A DNA stretch of 64,000 nucleotides. Origin: Hyperoplus lanceolatus. Its lineage: Eukaryota; Chordata; Actinopteri; Uranoscopiformes; Ammodytidae. This document shows, one piece after another, positions 54,938 to 64,000 of the stretch. A program made the translations under genes and the position numbers. Under the pieces are notes generated by a model. The model saw only the letters and a program-made list of their open reading frames with translations, was not told the origin of the DNA and ran no database searches. How positions within the stretch are numbered: position 1 is the first letter of the stretch; each line of letters starts with the position of its first letter. Where the stretch lies: the NCBI GenBank assembly GCA_026929865.2, contig CM049402.1, positions 13,738,001 to 13,802,000 on the forward strand, read 5' to 3'.

Positions 54938-55640
54938 TAATGTATGAAATTATTACTTTTTATTGACATGTGCTTGCACACACACACACACAATGTGCTT
55001 GTGTATACATCAGGATTGTTGACTATCTATCCACTGTCTGTGTTTGTAGTCCAAGGGTATTTCCTTCAAATAAGCCACGCTTGATTAAGGGTGAATAATA
55101 AAGGATATAGCTTTATTAATTAGCTGATGCATTTTAAACAACCACTTGGCTGGTGCTGTTAACTCAAGTTCGTTTTACAGTTTGGAATGTTAATATACCA
55201 TTCATTAAAACTCGTTTTTCACTGAAATAATTGATGAAATACAGTTATAAATCCTGATAAGTTATTAATAACTGAATTGTTCTTATTTTTCTACAATATG
55301 GCAATCCTTTTTTTTATTAACGGTTAATTAAAACGTATGCAGCATTAGACTACACTGTAATAAAGTAACATATGTAGCCATTAGACTTGACGATGGGTGC
55401 TTTTAATCGTATTCTTATCATAAGTGGCAGCATTGTTACCGTTTCGTCTTGTTTTGTGTGACAACCGCATGGTGGGTCGGGAACAACTTCCTCTCAACGG
55501 ATTGTATCATAGATAGCAGAGCGCGCGCAGTCTCACCCGCACACTCTCGAACTACCACCGCGCGTACGGTACCAACACACACCCACTTGTAACTCCAGCT
55601 TCCCCCTGCCCCTGCCAATTCTCCTCCTCCCTCCATCCAA
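54938..55640. other. Intergenic stretch upstream of f8
   Basis: AT-rich with a short CA run near 54978. It becomes CpG-rich from about 55,500 (GCGCGCGCAG, CACCGCGCGTACGG), which may mark the f8 promoter region. No gene seen. Confidence 0.4.
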
Positions 55641-55649
55641 CTCTCTCCC

Positions 55650-55657
55650 TTTAAATA
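55650..55657 (+). promoter_or_regulatory. Possible TATA-like box of f8
   Basis: TTTAAATA lies 55 bases upstream of the first f8 start codon, after a pyrimidine-rich stretch. This would leave a very short 5' UTR, so the call is weak. Confidence 0.25.
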
Positions 55658-55711
55658 TCTGAGCCTAGAGGAGGAGCAGCAGAGCCAGGGCAGTGTTTGA
55701 CCCGGGACACA

Positions 55712-63866
<8,155 letters not shown>

Positions 63867-64000
63867 GGTGAGAAGAGCATTCATGTAACAATAAATATGC
63901 TTGAGCTGCAGACATAGAAGTTGTACTGGCTAATTGCTAAAGAGGAATCGATTGAAAAATATCCTTTCAAAACTCAAAAGATTCAAGCTGAATTTGTCTC

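Overview
This is vertebrate nuclear DNA, almost certainly from a teleost fish. Short exons are bounded by GT/AG splice sites, and there are very long (TG)n/(CA)n microsatellites. Many teleost-style DNA transposons are present, and the window carries a tandem-domain phosphoethanolamine methyltransferase, a gene kept by fish and amphibians and lost from mammals. Three protein-coding genes lie on the + strand: pmt (about 20.2-27.6 kb), a MORC-family CW zinc-finger ATPase of the MORC3/MORC4 group (about 29.5-53.3 kb) and the 5' part of coagulation factor VIII (f8, from 55.7 kb to beyond the right edge). The exon chains were read directly: pmt gives a complete 485-codon frame, morc a complete 879-codon frame, and f8 583 codons before the window ends.

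Region by region: 1-20 kb is gene-poor, with microsatellites, a mosaic of hAT termini (13.4-14.7 kb), a non-LTR retrotransposon fragment, a 1.26 kb pogo-like non-autonomous transposon (15.8-17.1 kb) and a 300 bp TA-flanked MITE (19 kb). 20-27.6 kb is pmt; one intron contains a 1.4 kb hAT-type element (perfect 8-bp target duplication) filled with an inverted satellite. 29.5-53.3 kb is the MORC gene. Its introns are packed with nested transposons: a pogo-like element containing a broken Tc1 copy and a TTAA-flanked MITE with a tRNA-like promoter, and a hAT element containing an L2-type LINE that is itself interrupted by another MITE. 53.6-54.9 kb is a second near-identical copy of the 15.8 kb pogo-like element, next to a perfect 37-bp palindrome. 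55.7-64 kb is f8: signal peptide, A1 domain, acidic a1 linker with a thrombin-type Arg-Thr site, and the start of A2.

The three genes do not form one pathway: phosphocholine synthesis, a nuclear chromatin ATPase and blood clotting. The most notable signals are splicing-related. The MORC gene appears to hold two U12-type introns, one of the rare AT-AC class. The reading frame works there only with the AC acceptor, and a transposon sits a few bases from the branch site. Very long TG repeats also abut the acceptors of the pmt first coding exon and an f8 exon. I see no CRISPR, operon or prokaryotic feature, and no wholly new gene system.
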